Source: Eucalyptus grandis (Eukaryota > Streptophyta > Magnoliopsida > Myrtales > Myrtaceae). Taken from it: a stretch of DNA of 64,000 nt. The notes under the pieces were generated by a model, which was not told the origin of the DNA, ran no database searches, and was given only the letters and a program-made list of their open reading frames with translations. Of this stretch, positions 45,004 to 56,758 are shown piece after piece. Where the stretch lies: positions 11,116,559 through 11,180,558 of the forward strand of contig NC_052614.1 of assembly GCF_016545825.1 (NCBI RefSeq), in the 5' to 3' direction. The stretch's first letter is position 1; each line of letters begins with the position of its first letter. Position numbers and translations under genes: made by a program.

Positions 45004-48000
45004 ATGATGGTGGAGATGTCAATCGGTTCCCTTCAGCTGCTCTTCCTTTGCATTCTCACTGCAGTTCCAGCAAATGGGCAGCTTCAAACAGGTCAGCAAA
45101 TGGCTCACGTTTTCTTCTGATTTCTATCTGATTGAGGAATGGAACCTGTTCCTGCAAGTTGCTGCACGATTTTACATGAACCCTTCTGGTGCTCGACGAT
45201 TGTCGGCAGAACGTGTTAGAATAGGCTGGTGAAAAACGCGTTGTTATGTTTGTGGTTAAAGATCATCTGGAGCTCTTTCTTCTGACTGTCTGCAAAATGT
45301 TCTGCTCTGATTTGTTTGAAATAGGCTTCATAAGCATAGACTGCGGCTCGCCTGTGAATTTCAAGTATGTTGACCAGGACACCGGAATTAGTTATGAGTC
45401 TGATGGAGCTTACACCGACACCGGACTAAACAGGAACATCTCCTCTGACTATGCATACCCGAACAACCCCATTCTGCCTCAGCCACTTTCGGATCTCCGA
45501 AGCTTTCCTCAAGGAAACAAGAACTGTTACACCCTAAGACCTGCTGCGGGTAACGCCAGCTTATATTTAATAAGAGCTAGTTTCTTTTATGCAAACTATG
45601 ATGGACTCAATGCTCCGCCTCAGTTCGATCTTTATCTCGATGCCAATCTCTGGTTAACGGTGAAATTCAGCAATACTTCTGACATCGTGACTTCAGAGAC
45701 TGTCAGTTTTGCATCTTCGGAGGCTATTTACGTTTGTCTCGTGAACATTGGTGTGGGAATTCCTTTCATATCGGCATTGGAGCTTAGGCCGGTGAACAGT
45801 TCGACATATGACTCCGAATATGGGAAATCTGCTTCATTACTTCTCTTTCAAAGGTTGAATGTCGGTTCAATCGAGGGAAGTGGTAGATACACAGATGATA
45901 TATATGACCGCATTTGGGCTCCTTATGTTTCCCCTTCATGGGAGGCGATCAATACTTCATTGGTAGTTAATACAAATGAAAACGGCTACAAAGCGCCTCC
46001 TGAAGTCATTCAGACAGCTGCTAGGTCACGGGATGCGAGCAAACCCTTAGAATTGCGCTGGACCTCAAGCAATGCAAGCGATCATTTCTTTGTGTACTTG
46101 TACTTTGCCGAAGTTGAGCCGCTTCAGAGAAACGTTTCAAGAAAATTCAATATATCATGGAATGGATCTCAAATCTCTGGGCCTTTTAGTCCGCTCTACC
46201 TCTATGCAGCCACGATATCTAACTCAAAAGCCTTGGTGGGAGGTGAACATCGAATCATGATCTATAAAACAGCTGATTCAGCTCTTCCGCCCATACTGAA
46301 TGCTGTTGAGATCTACAAGGCGAGGTTGCTGGATGAATTGCTAACAAACAGCGAAGATGGTAAGTTCTCCTCTTAGTGTCTGAATCGATTCTGCATAGCC
46401 TATAAGCATAATGGAATCAGTAACGGGGAATAGTCTCAAGGGATGGTCAAGTTTGCTCTAGCGAAAGCAATTGAGGTTGTACTTGCTTGAGATATGAAAA
46501 GAAATGAAGAGCGAAAAAACTGCATGCTACTACAGGAGTCTCGGAATCAGTACTTATGTTGAGGCAATTTCGTGGCTGTTAGTATGTGCTTAAACTAGAT
46601 ATGAAAGTCTACACTACTTTTTGTCTACTTCATTGCATCTGATACAATATACAGTCAATGCTTTGCTCAGTGTCAAAACAACATATCAAATAAAGAAGAA
46701 CTGGGCGGGCGATCCATGTGGGCCAAAGAAGTACCCATGGGAAGGGCTCACATGCAACTACGGCAGTTCGATTCCCCCTCATGTAATCTACCTGTGAGTT
46801 CTTGCGGCACATTTGGTCTGGCACACATTAACTAGTTTGGGTGAAAATTTTAGCCTCAGGATGTCTTCTATGATGTATGCAGGAACTTAAGCTCGAGCAA
46901 ATTGAATGGGGCAATTACTGCTGCTTTGGTAGAACTTTCGTCATTGGAATCCTTGTGAGCGTACTAAGAATTCCATACTGCTCGGCCATAATATGCCACC
47001 AATTTGGTTTGCTAAATTAACTTTAAGATTCTTTCGTGTCAGCTTATAGCATCTCAAAAAGTATTATCTTGTGTAGGGACCTGTCGAACAATAGCTTAAC
47101 CGGACCAGTGCCGGAGTTCTTGGAAGAACTCAAAAACTTGAAGTACCTGTAAGTAGACAGAATTATCTTCATCTGCGATACAACTAGATTTACTAATTGT
47201 ATGAGATGATTACTTGACTTTCAGGGACTTGAGAGGCAACAATCTGTCAGGAGCTGTGCCTAAAGCTCTTTTAGAAAGATCGAATGCAGGGTCGCTCACA
47301 TTGAGGTTGGCATGCTCCTTTTCGGTCAATGACTGTCGTGGATGAACCCATTCCTTTCCCTCCACATGTTTCTGTCCAGTGTTACCATTTTCTCTCCACG
47401 AACTCATCTTTCTCTCTTTTCAGTGTCGATGAACAAAACCTCTGTGGCTCTGCTTCTTGCAAAAGGAAGAAGGGTATCATCATTCCCATCGTTTCATCAT
47501 TGTCATCAGTGATGGCCCTATGTGCTGCCCTGGTGGTGCTCTGGAAACTAAGAAGAAAATGGAAATCAGGTATTGATCTCCTTTTCTTTTTCAACTGAAT
47601 GTTCTATGGCAAGCTTTAGAGAGGATGTGCTGTGCTAGTAGGACTTAGAAAGCATAGATGCACGGAGAGAGACAGAAAAAGAGGAAAACTTTATTATTGT
47701 ATCAGCAGCAATCATTCTTTAAATCATTGGCACCGTTTATATGATGACAGCAGTAACTCATCAATATGGACATAGAAAAAGATAACTTAGCTAGGTATGA
47801 AACTTAGATGCATATCTAAAATCCCGAAAATAGAAGTACGTGCCAGATTAATTGGAAACTCCCGCCCATGTTAAATCATCACAGGCACAGGTTCTCCGAA
47901 TGAGGAGGGAAGATATTTAGCATCAGAGAAGAGGCATTTCACATATCCTGAGGTAGTAAGCATGACAAACAACTTCCAGACAGTTATTGGGAAGGGCGGA

Positions 48001-50085
48001 TTCGGTGATGTCTACCTCGGCATCATGAATGAAGGAACCCAAGTTGCAGTGAAGATGCTATCTGCATCATCTTCACAAGGGCTCAGAGAATTCCGAACTG
48101 AGGTTCGTACGATATTCTTAAACATCAATGTCCCTAGCACATTTGAGAAAACCTGATGCCACACACAAAATGCTGAAATACATTAAAGACGGTAGAGGTT
48201 TCATTGCTCTCCGCAAAGGCTGATCATTGATGATCCCTTTAGAGGTTGTTCCATTGAGACAGAGAATGCAAACTCGTATTGTTTTTGTGAAAAAAATGTT
48301 TACAAGACATTATCAATTTAATCTTGAAGAATGTTATTTAAATTACTAAAGCTGCTGGTCCGTCTGCAGGCTGAACTTCTAATGCGAATTCACCATAAGA
48401 ACTTGGCCTCCTTCATTGGATATTGTGATGAGAGCAACAAAATGGTGCTGATATACGAATACTTGGCTAAGGGCAATCTGAAAAATTATCTTTCAGGTAA
48501 TTCAACGGGAACAAGAAAGAAGTTTAGGGCGAAATAATGACTACTATTTTAGACACTAATACAATATCTTGCTCCTGCAGACAGTGATTCACGTTCATTG
48601 AGTTGGGAATCAAGGCTTCGCGTCGCAATAGACGCTGCACAAGGTTAGCTTTTCTATATCATATCTAAGCTCAAGAAACATTCTACTCAGGCCCTCATAC
48701 CTTAGTGGTTTGGTCACATTCTTTTATTTATGGACTTGAACTTAAACTGTCGATGAATTAAATGCCGTCAATCCTTTCCTCGCATCGTGCATTTGTCTCA
48801 TGGTTCATCCCATGAGTTCTTCTGAACAAGTGAAGTCGAGTCCAGTGAACTTTAATGTGGTTGTGCGATAAGCTTAATCTGAGAGAAAGAAAAAATCTGA
48901 ATCATGTGACAAAACATTCTATCTGCAAGAAAAAAAATCTGCTAGATTTATAATGAAAAGGTTATGCTTGATGTGAAATTCATCATCCGAAACGAATTTG
49001 AGTTCCAGATCCAGTTACAACAAAAGAACATGTCCTGGCTTTAGTCCTTAGTATCCAATGTAATGAATCCTTGTATCCAATCTATGTGCAAGTAAGATCT
49101 CATACATCTACTGGTCATATACTTAAGCATCAGATGACTACAACTTCACTGAAACGAAATAATCATGACTCTGAAAAGATGGCATCAAACATTTTCAGTA
49201 ACAAAGGGAAGAGTAAACATCATTTGTATAACATTTTGCGCATAATCGATTTTTCTTTCGTCGTGAAAAAATGGAGTTTCAGATATTGGTTTGCAGGACT
49301 CGAGTATTTACACCATGGATGCAAACCGCCGATTGTTCACAGAGACGTGAAGACTGCCAACATTCTATTGAGCGAAAGCATGGAGGCTAAAATAGCAGAT
49401 TTTGGACTTTCCAAGGTTATCCCCAGTGACGGCCTTAGTAACATGACGACTTCCGTCGTGGGTACTACTGGATATCTTGACCCAGAGTGCGTATTAGTAC
49501 ATGAATGTCACTGAACCATAAAGCCTTTTGCTAAAGAAAGATTGATTTCTACTGATTATAGCTTCCCTTGATTTCAGGATTACAATGCATAAACGATAAC
49601 TAGGGCTGTCTCTGATGGTTTTCTGAATCTTGTCCCTTCTATGCAGGTACTACATTTCTCGCAAACTGAACGAGAAAAGCGATGTCTACAGTTTCGGCAT
49701 TGTTCTTTTGGAGCTGATCACGGGACAGCCCGCAATCATCAAAGCCGAAATGCCAGTCCATATTCTGGAATGGGTGAGTCCTTTCATTCAAAGAGGGGAT
49801 ATCCTAGACCTTGTCGATCAAAGGTTGCAGGGAGACTTTGACGAGAGTTCGGCACGTAGAGCGGTAGAGATAGCAACGGCTTGCGCAGCATCCACGTCCC
49901 TACATCGACCGACCATGGGTTACGTGTTGCCAGAGCTTAAGCACTGCTTGGAAATGGAGTTGTCCAGGGGCTTGGAAAGAACTCCCGGACCGAGGGACGA
50001 GGCAATCAGCACGACGGTTTCGACAAGTTCGCCGGAAATTCAGTCGACCAACTTTGATTCTATGTCAGCTATTTCGCCAAGGTAG
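45004..50085 (+). CDS. Malectin-like leucine-rich repeat receptor kinase (LRR-I type)
   Basis: Plasma-membrane receptor kinase of the family containing SIRK/FRK1 and IOS1. Exons: 45004-45091, 45325-46359, 46655-46793, 46883-46954, 47077-47148, 47225-47305, 47424-47569, 47885-48102, 48370-48496, 48581-48643, 49297-49486 and 49647-50085. All phases join, giving 2,670 nt (889 residues, normal for the family). Order: signal peptide (1-26), malectin-like domain (about 30-370, starting FISIDCGSP), WAGDPC linker, about three LRRs on 72-81-bp exons, transmembrane helix (about 515-537), and kinase with GKGGFGDV (580-587), VAVK lysine 601, HRD 695-697 and DFG 715-717. It is therefore an RD-type, apparently catalytically competent kinase. 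The start was chosen because exon 1 gives a signal peptide and a frame that joins exon 2. I infer roles in defence or stress signalling from the family only; the ligand is unknown. Confidence 0.93.
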
Positions 50086-50299
50086 CAGATTGAGACTTGA
50101 GTGGAACGCCACGGATTTGATAGTTGTATTCTTAACAACTGTAACGTTTCTTGTGAAAACTCTCTCGCCAGTGTCTATCTTCTGTCATAGGAGGCAAGTA
50201 ACGATGATAATGGTTATAGTTACTTGTTTGTGTGTATATTTGCCACATGCGATATTAAAGCTTGTGAATATTTTTATTTTTCTGAACCTCTCTTAAGCA

Positions 50300-51865
50300 A
50301 CTGTGCTTGAAATTTTCTTTTTGAAAAATGGCATTAATAGTTTTTAGATTTTGATCCAATGTGCAATATTGTCATTGGACTTTTAATTTATTCAATATGG
50401 TACTTGAATTATTATAAATATTCAATTTAATCCCTAAACTTTCATGTTTTTCAATCTAAGCCTTCAACTTATCACGACAAAGTCAAATCCATCCTTACTA
50501 CTTTTCACAAGTTTTCATAATTACTGTAGTGCCAAAGTTAAGACTATCTTTTCATTTTAATCTATTTTCTTACCTTACAAAAAATCTGCTATCTTTTTAG
50601 TATCTTCTTAATCTTTTTAGATATTACGACAGTTTTGTTTAAATATATGCTAACTTATGATCTCTATAACAATAAAAATATAAACTCATTTAGAGTTATA
50701 TTGGGTTGATATGTTTGCTAATTTTACTAACAAGTGTTTTTATAAAGATATCCAAAAGTATATATATTCATCTATAAATAATCGTACTTATAAAAATTTG
50801 AATGCTGTTCCTAAATTTTTAGTCGTGATTTTGTGTTTCGTGTTTTTTAGTGAAATTTAGTTTAATCTATAAATGAGAAAACTATAATAGTAGGTAATTC
50901 AACTTGATACAACTTTAAATGAGGTTTTAGCTTTACTATTATGGTTATCCTAAGATAAAAAATAATTGAATGAAACTACCATAGCATTTATAATGACCAA
51001 AAAGGTAAAAGAGTAAGAAAAAGATAAAGTATTTCTTGTTAACTTAGGAAATCAAAATGTGACATTTGGAAATTTCTACATCAATTAATATGTAGGAAAT
51101 GAAGATGATGAATGTTGCAAGTGAAAATTCTAGTTAGATTAATAAGCATTAGTAGGTTGATTATATGGAGTGATGGTGAATCCTATGTCATCATAGTAAT
51201 TGCTAGTGGAGACTGATATGCTCCGAAATTATGTATCAAATAAGTGGTAGGTTAGAAATTTATGGAGTTGAGTTTATGTTGGCATTTGGCAACTTTTGCA
51301 TAATGTTTTGGTGGATTAAAAATATTTTTTTGACTTATTAATGTTTAGAATGGACACCGGTTTCCTTATTTTTGTATTGAAATACTGGATATCTTAGTGA
51401 CCTATCAAAATATCTACTTTGGAATCATATGGTTGAGACATTTGTCACTTTCTAATTTGCACACTTCTCACTCAATTTCAACCTATTATTTCACTCAATG
51501 TTATCATTGCTTTAGACCTTACTTGAACATTCTTATCCCTTTGTAATTTATGTAAGTCTTCCAAGTACATCAACTCTTGATTGCAAAAAAACCTCTACAA
51601 ATAACCAAACTTCAAAAAGAATTCCAACTTGTTCTTATAAAGAAAAAAAAAAAAAGAGAGAGAGAGAGATCACTTGTCACTTTCCTCTCCAATTATCATT
51701 TTTCAAATTTTTGAGTAAAAGCAAAGATTTCATACTTGTGTTATCGAAACTTCAAATTCAGTCTCTCAAGACTTTTTTTTTTTTTTTTTTTGGTCAGTGT
51801 CTCTCAAGACTTTACAAGGTCGTTGGGTCTTTGAGTTGTCCATTTTTTTTTTTGTTCAAGTTAAG
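50300..51865. other. AT-rich intergenic region, no gene seen
   Basis: Very AT-rich with no open frame or conserved block that I can support. 50340-50530 has the 'tttaattttttcaatatgg'-like wording of a decayed MITE. A short AG-run (about 51643-51670) and T-runs (about 51773-51793 and 51845-51854) occur near the right end. Confidence 0.5.
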
Positions 51866-51871
51866 TGAAAC

Positions 51872-53021
51872 TGTGACATCTTGATTTTTAACCCTATTTT
51901 GATTAAATGAAATGGGCTTTTCATTGACGCGCTTATAGTCTTTTTCTATGAGCTGATCGCTCACGAGATAAACTAATCTATCAGGTGAAACCGTTAAGGG
52001 ATATAAATGCAACAGACTTGAGAATTCAATCAGAAATCAACTACTCGACCATGCTAATCGGCAAGGGTCCATATGACACCGTTGTAATCGATTAGAGACT
52101 GGAGATAGGTCGATTCGACAGAAGCACGTAATTAAGTTGTGGGTGATTCTACCTGATTGTAAAATTTGCGTCAAACCTTGAAATTTTTACGATAATCGAA
52201 AGTTACCGATGAGTCAAAAATGCACGAAATGTGGATCGAGAATTATCAACCACGGGTAAAATGCGATAAAATTCCTTAAAGTTACCCGGTAGATTAAGTC
52301 ATGCTAAAATCTCGTATGGTTGAAATTAACCACAAAATTGAACTTAGTTTCGGGAATCGAAAATTCGAGTGTGTCACGATTTATGTTTTGGACATCGTCT
52401 CATCCTTTAAAGAATTTTTGGCAAGTTCGAAATTTTGGCGGAAAAAACAAAATTGGCAATTTTAATTCAAGAAATTCGGAGGGGCATTTTTAAGTGGATT
52501 TTTGGCCTTCAAAGTGAGTTGGTTTGTGAGGGAAATTATGGAAATTTGTTTGGGCACCTTAGTTGGTATTTTTGGAGGCCAATTTGGTTAATTTGGTGAG
52601 GAATTGAAGATGGAAATTGTAATGAATCGGGCCCCACTGTATAATATTGTCCGCTTTTGACACTAAATCCTCACGGCTTTAAAACACATTACACAAATTA
52701 TAGGGATCCACACGCAGTCGAGAGTCGGCTCTGAAACCATTTGTAATGACCCAGGCCCCATTGTGTAATATTGTCCGCTTTAGACACTAAATCCTCACTG
52801 CTTTAAAATGCGTTACACAAATTAGAGAGACCCAAGCCTTTATAAACTACCCCAGGACTCCCCCAGAAGCAATGTGGGATTGGAGACATACCCTTAGCCT
52901 CACCCATGTACTGCCAAGGTGATCTCGATTCATCCCTCCGTATTACCCCGGGTCTAGGTCATCACAGAAATCAGCAAATTCGTAGGGGCTGCTAGCTGTT
53001 GATTTTTGGCCTTTATTTTGA
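51872..53021 (+). mobile_element. Truncated solo LTR-like element D
   Basis: Begins TGTGACATCTTG at 51872 and follows elements A and B through 'ggtgaaaccgttaagg', 'ctcgaccatgctaatcg' and 'cttggcacc'-like words, but stops near 53021 where a MITE begins. It lacks the GTGACA right end. A 349-bp TRIM at 52618-52966 is nested in it. Plus orientation, same as B. Confidence 0.75.
52618..52966 (-). mobile_element. TRIM-type miniature retrotransposon with 5-bp target duplication
   Basis: GAAAT flanks it perfectly (52613-52617 and 52967-52971). The right part, 52741-52966, is an LTR of about 226 bp (TGTAATGACC...ATCACA as read on +). The left part, 52618 to about 52705, repeats one end of that LTR. 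Between them, on the minus strand, lies TGGTTTCAGAGC directly beside the LTR, a one-mismatch match to the initiator-Met tRNA primer-binding site TGGTATCAGAGC. It is therefore a minus-oriented terminal-repeat retrotransposon in miniature with a truncated second LTR. No 5S rRNA-like segment was seen, so it is probably not Cassandra. Confidence 0.75.
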
Positions 53022-53783
53022 GGCATTTGGTAATTATAAAAAATTTATGTTCCAGGGAATCACATTTTGTACAACCCTAAAAAATTTTGTGACTTAAAAT
53101 TTCTTGCAATATATTAATAATTTCATTACATTTTTTTTCTTTTTTTCTTTCATTTTTTTTCTTTTTCCTTCCTCTTTGCCAATCGTCGGCTTGGCCATGG
53201 CCGACTAAAGACCGGCCAAACAAGGTCGCTGGCCTCGAGGGAGCCTCGTTGGCCATTGACGAGGCTCAACCACCACGTCTCAACCACCAATGAGGCTTGG
53301 CCTCGTTGTGGTCGAGCGAGGCTCAACCTCGCCTAGATCTGGCGAGGTCGAGCCTCGCCCAGCTATCACAAGGCCAGGTGACGTCAGACCCAGGCAACAC
53401 CGGGCCTCGCGATGGCCAAGCAAGGCTCGGCCTCGCCAGATCTGGGCGAGGTCGAGCCTCGCTGGTGGCTGGCAAGATCGGGGCAACCTTACCAGGGGCC
53501 GACGAGGCTCTAACAAGGTCACCAGGCTTCGTCTGGCTAGTCGCCAGCCATCGCCGGGCCCGTGACCAACTAGGGAAGAAAGGAAGAGAAAAAGAAAGAA
53601 AAAAAAAACTTGTTTCTTGAGTTGTTCTTGGAAACAAGAAACAACTTTTTTGTTTCTTGTTTCTTTCCAAGCCTGTTCCCAGGAACAAAAAATTTACCAA
53701 ACACGTTTTTTATTTTTTATTTTTGTTCTGGGGAACAAAAAAAACAGAAACAAGTGTTCCCCGAAATGTTACCAAACGGCACC
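53022..53783. mobile_element. GC-centred MITE, same family as 22864-28106
   Basis: Left end 'ggcatttggtaatt' and right end 'accaaacggcacc', followed by TAA at 53784-53786. The centre (about 53180-53570) is a GC-rich imperfect tandem array of CGAGGCTC and CTCGCC words, flanked by T-rich and A-rich runs. The open frames of 80-125 residues on both strands are products of the array. Confidence 0.6.
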
Positions 53784-53848
53784 TAAGCTAACGCACCATA
53801 AATGCACCGGTTATTTTATCCACAATGGGTAAAAAACCAAAGTACATG

Positions 53849-56010
53849 ATACAGCGGACTAGGGTTTCCTTGAGCTGACTCTCACAGCTTTCGGTTTCCC
53901 TAAGTGGATGATTCGGCTTATCATGGTTTGTGTGCATACTCTGAAGTATTCCATTTCAATCAATGGTGAGTTATATGGATTTTTCTCAAGTGGCCAGGGC
54001 CTCCGGCAAAGGGACCCAATGTCTCTCTATCTTTTTATCTTGGTGATGGAGGTTTTTTCTAGGGTTTTGAGCTCTCGCACTTCCCATTAGGATTTTAAAT
54101 ATTTCTAGAGGTGCAAAATTGTGAAGCTTTCTTCGCCGATGACGTCTTCCTTTTCTATGAGGCAGATTGGGCTTCAGTGTCACTGTTAAAAAGAGGCCTT
54201 GATATCTTCTCCTCCTAGAGTGGGATGATGCCAAATAAAAACAAAAGTGAGGTCTTTCTTGTGGGAGGGTCTTCTTCTCTACGGAATTATATTCTGTTGG
54301 CCCTTGGTTTATAGAAAGGGAAGCTGCCAATGCGGTATTTGAGAATGCCAATTATCTTCTCGAGGCTTGGTAAAGCAGACTGCATCGCCCTTATTGACCG
54401 TATCATAGCTAGGGTCCAAACTTGGGCCCAGCGGTTCCTATCCTTTGTAGGAAGACTCCAGTTAATCAAGTCTGTCCTTCATTCTATCCAAGCTTTTTGG
54501 GCTAGTGTGTTTACCCTCCCTTGATCATGGTGGGGCTAAAGTCTCCTAGGAGGACGTTTATCTCCCGAAGGAGAAGGGAGGTCTGGGCATTCGTAGGTTG
54601 CAAGACTGCAATAAAGCTTCCATGCTTAAGTATATTTGGATTTTGTTTACGAATAAAAAATCTTTGTGGTGTAAGTGGATTCACACCAATTTCTTAAGAA
54701 GGGAAAATTTTTGGGTCTTCGGCAAACCTACAGTGTGTTTGTGGGCTTGGAAGAAGATCTTGTAGCTAAGGAGGGAATTTTGGTTATCCTTTCTATGGAG
54801 AGGTGGTGATGGCCTTTCAATGTCTTTATGGTTTGACCATTGACACCAGTAAGGCCCATTAAACTTATTTATTCCGAATCTCTTACTGATAGCTCGGGCC
54901 TCTCTAGGCAAGCGACGGTGGCGGACCTCCTTTCCCCTTTGGTCAAGTCTTCAAGACTCTCTTGGAGTGTTGGGACTTTTCCTTTCCGATTCTTACTCAG
55001 GCCCCTGACCGGTTTACTTGGCATGGGAACTCTTCCGGTACCTTCACAGTCGCCTCAACCTAGGAAGCCATTAGGAGCAAGAAGAACCGTGTTCCTTGAG
55101 CCTTGCTTATTTGGAACAATGCCATCGCCCCTAGATTTCAATTCAACCTCTAGCTGATTACTAGAAATCGTATACCTACTAAGGTTTCCCTCCTATCTTA
55201 TGGTAGAATTGATAATGTGTTGTGCACCTTTTGTAACACCACGCCGGATTCTATCAACCATCTTTTCTTTGATTGTCACATCTTGGCTACTCTTGTATTT
55301 TTCTGGGCCGTTAGATGTAATCTTCTTTGGTGTAATCGATCTTGATCGGAGAATCTCCTTTGGGCTTTGAAGTTCCTTCTAGGTAAGGATTTCTTCCACT
55401 GCATTGCACGGTTCTTTTTTGGTGCCTTGTGCCATCTGATTTGGAAGAAAATGAATAGTATTATTTTCTAAGGGGAAGCATTGGTGGTTTTGACTTTGAA
55501 AAACCATCTCATCAAAGTGGTTAAGGACAAAGTTCTGACCTTCAAAAATGCGGCGGATAACTCAAGAAATAGGAGACTCCGGCGAGGTTGGGGATTCGAC
55601 CCATCCATCTTCTTATAAGGTCTTGGTTCTCCTAATTAGCGCCGGAAAATTCTAGTTTCGCCTTGGTTGGTGGTTGCTGGGTTGTGGCGTTTCCTTGGTT
55701 TTTTGTTGGGCTTCGACCTTCATTGCTACTCCAGCTTTCGTTGTTCATGGCATGCGTTGACTCCTTTGAAGGCTACCTTTTTTTGCAGCTTGTTCTTTGC
55801 CTTGGTGCCGTTTCTTTTGTAGCTCCTTCTACCTGTCGTTTGGGTTGTTTCCTTTGTTTTATTTGCTGCTTCTTTGTAGCTCTCTTTTACTTCGGCTTCA
55901 TTTCACTCATTTTGACTTATTGGTACTATGAGTGAAAGTTTTTGGCACTGAATCTTTTGTATAGTTGGTTAAAACTCAATATATTCTTACCATTATCAAA
56001 AAAAAAAAAA
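53849..56010 (+). mobile_element. 5'-truncated, decayed L1-type LINE
   Basis: Same family as the LINE at 7055-9250. It reads SISINGELYGFF, then a GLRQRDPMSLYLF box, a displaced FADDVFLF at about 54130-54150, and a zinc-finger RT tail (about 55080-55450). It has many in-frame stops and shifts and ends in an A-run at about 55999-56013. Its right flank ('gatgctaaagga') is the start of the sequence shared with upstream regions of units 2 and 3, so it inserted just upstream of unit 4 SNF7. A target duplication could not be fixed. Confidence 0.85.
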
Positions 56011-56013
56011 AAG

Positions 56014-56758
56014 ACACCAAAAAGATTGCAAAGATGCTAAAGGACAGGATCCACGACGGGCAAAATGGTCATAACGCACTTTGTCGGGCGTGCTCTGCAT
56101 TAGCTGAATAAGAAGCGGCGGGGGTGGAAATGATAAATGCCTCAAAAACGCAATAAGTTAAAAGCAAGGTTTTCTGATCCAAAAAAAAAAAGAAGCAAGG
56201 CTCAAAAACTCCTCAAAAACTTTCTGTGGATCAAGGCTCAAAACCTTAAAAAACTTTCTGGAGAAAACTCTTCAAAAACTTTTTTAAAAAACTTTCTAAA
56301 AGTGAAAACTTTCCAAACTTTAAAGAACTTTCTAGGGGGAAACTTTTCAAGGCAAACTCTTCGAAAAGATTCAGACTCTTCAAGGGGTAAACTCTTCGCA
56401 AAATTTCATAACTTTCTGGGGAAGCTATTCGAAAACTTGCTTGCGGGGGAGAAGTTAAAAGAAAGGCTCAAAAAAGAAGCGGAGGTGAAAGCGACTTCCA
56501 GCGCAGGCATGGAAGATAATGCTTCGTACGAGATAGGACATTAGTATAAACCTCATCGACTTCTCCGGTGGACCATCTTGCTCTCGCTCTCTGTCCGATC
56601 CCTCGCCCGGCTTCGAGCTCCGCCCTCAGTTCTCCGAGGTTGGTATGCGCTTTCCCTTTTTTTGCTCTGTCCTGTTTGTCTCTGCAGATTGATTGGGTTG
56701 GTTCGATCTTTTTGGCGTTGATAGGATAACAAGGGTTTTCCTTGGGCAGTGATCGATC
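56014..56758 (+). promoter_or_regulatory. Leader and promoter region of unit 4 SNF7-like gene
   Basis: Conserved leader-exon sequence lies at about 56500-56638, ending at the shared ccgag|gt donor. The acceptor before the ATG is intact (AG at 56748-56749). Where units 2 and 3 have a TATA-like site, unit 4 reads 'gcattagctgaataagaa'. Between it and the leader is a unit-4-specific array (about 56150-56460) of 'aactttctgg' and 'aaactcttc' words. A 135-residue Lys/Leu-rich open frame (56137-56544) runs through that array and is not supported as a gene. Confidence 0.5.

Noticed and set aside
52741..52966. Cassandra-type TRIM carrying 5S rRNA promoter
   Set aside because: I could not find the conserved 5S internal promoter words in the LTR, so only the general TRIM label is kept.
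56137..56544. 135-residue open frame upstream of unit 4 SNF7
   Set aside because: Low-complexity Lys/Leu/Phe product of the 'aactttctgg' array; it lies in the region homologous to promoter and leader of the other units.
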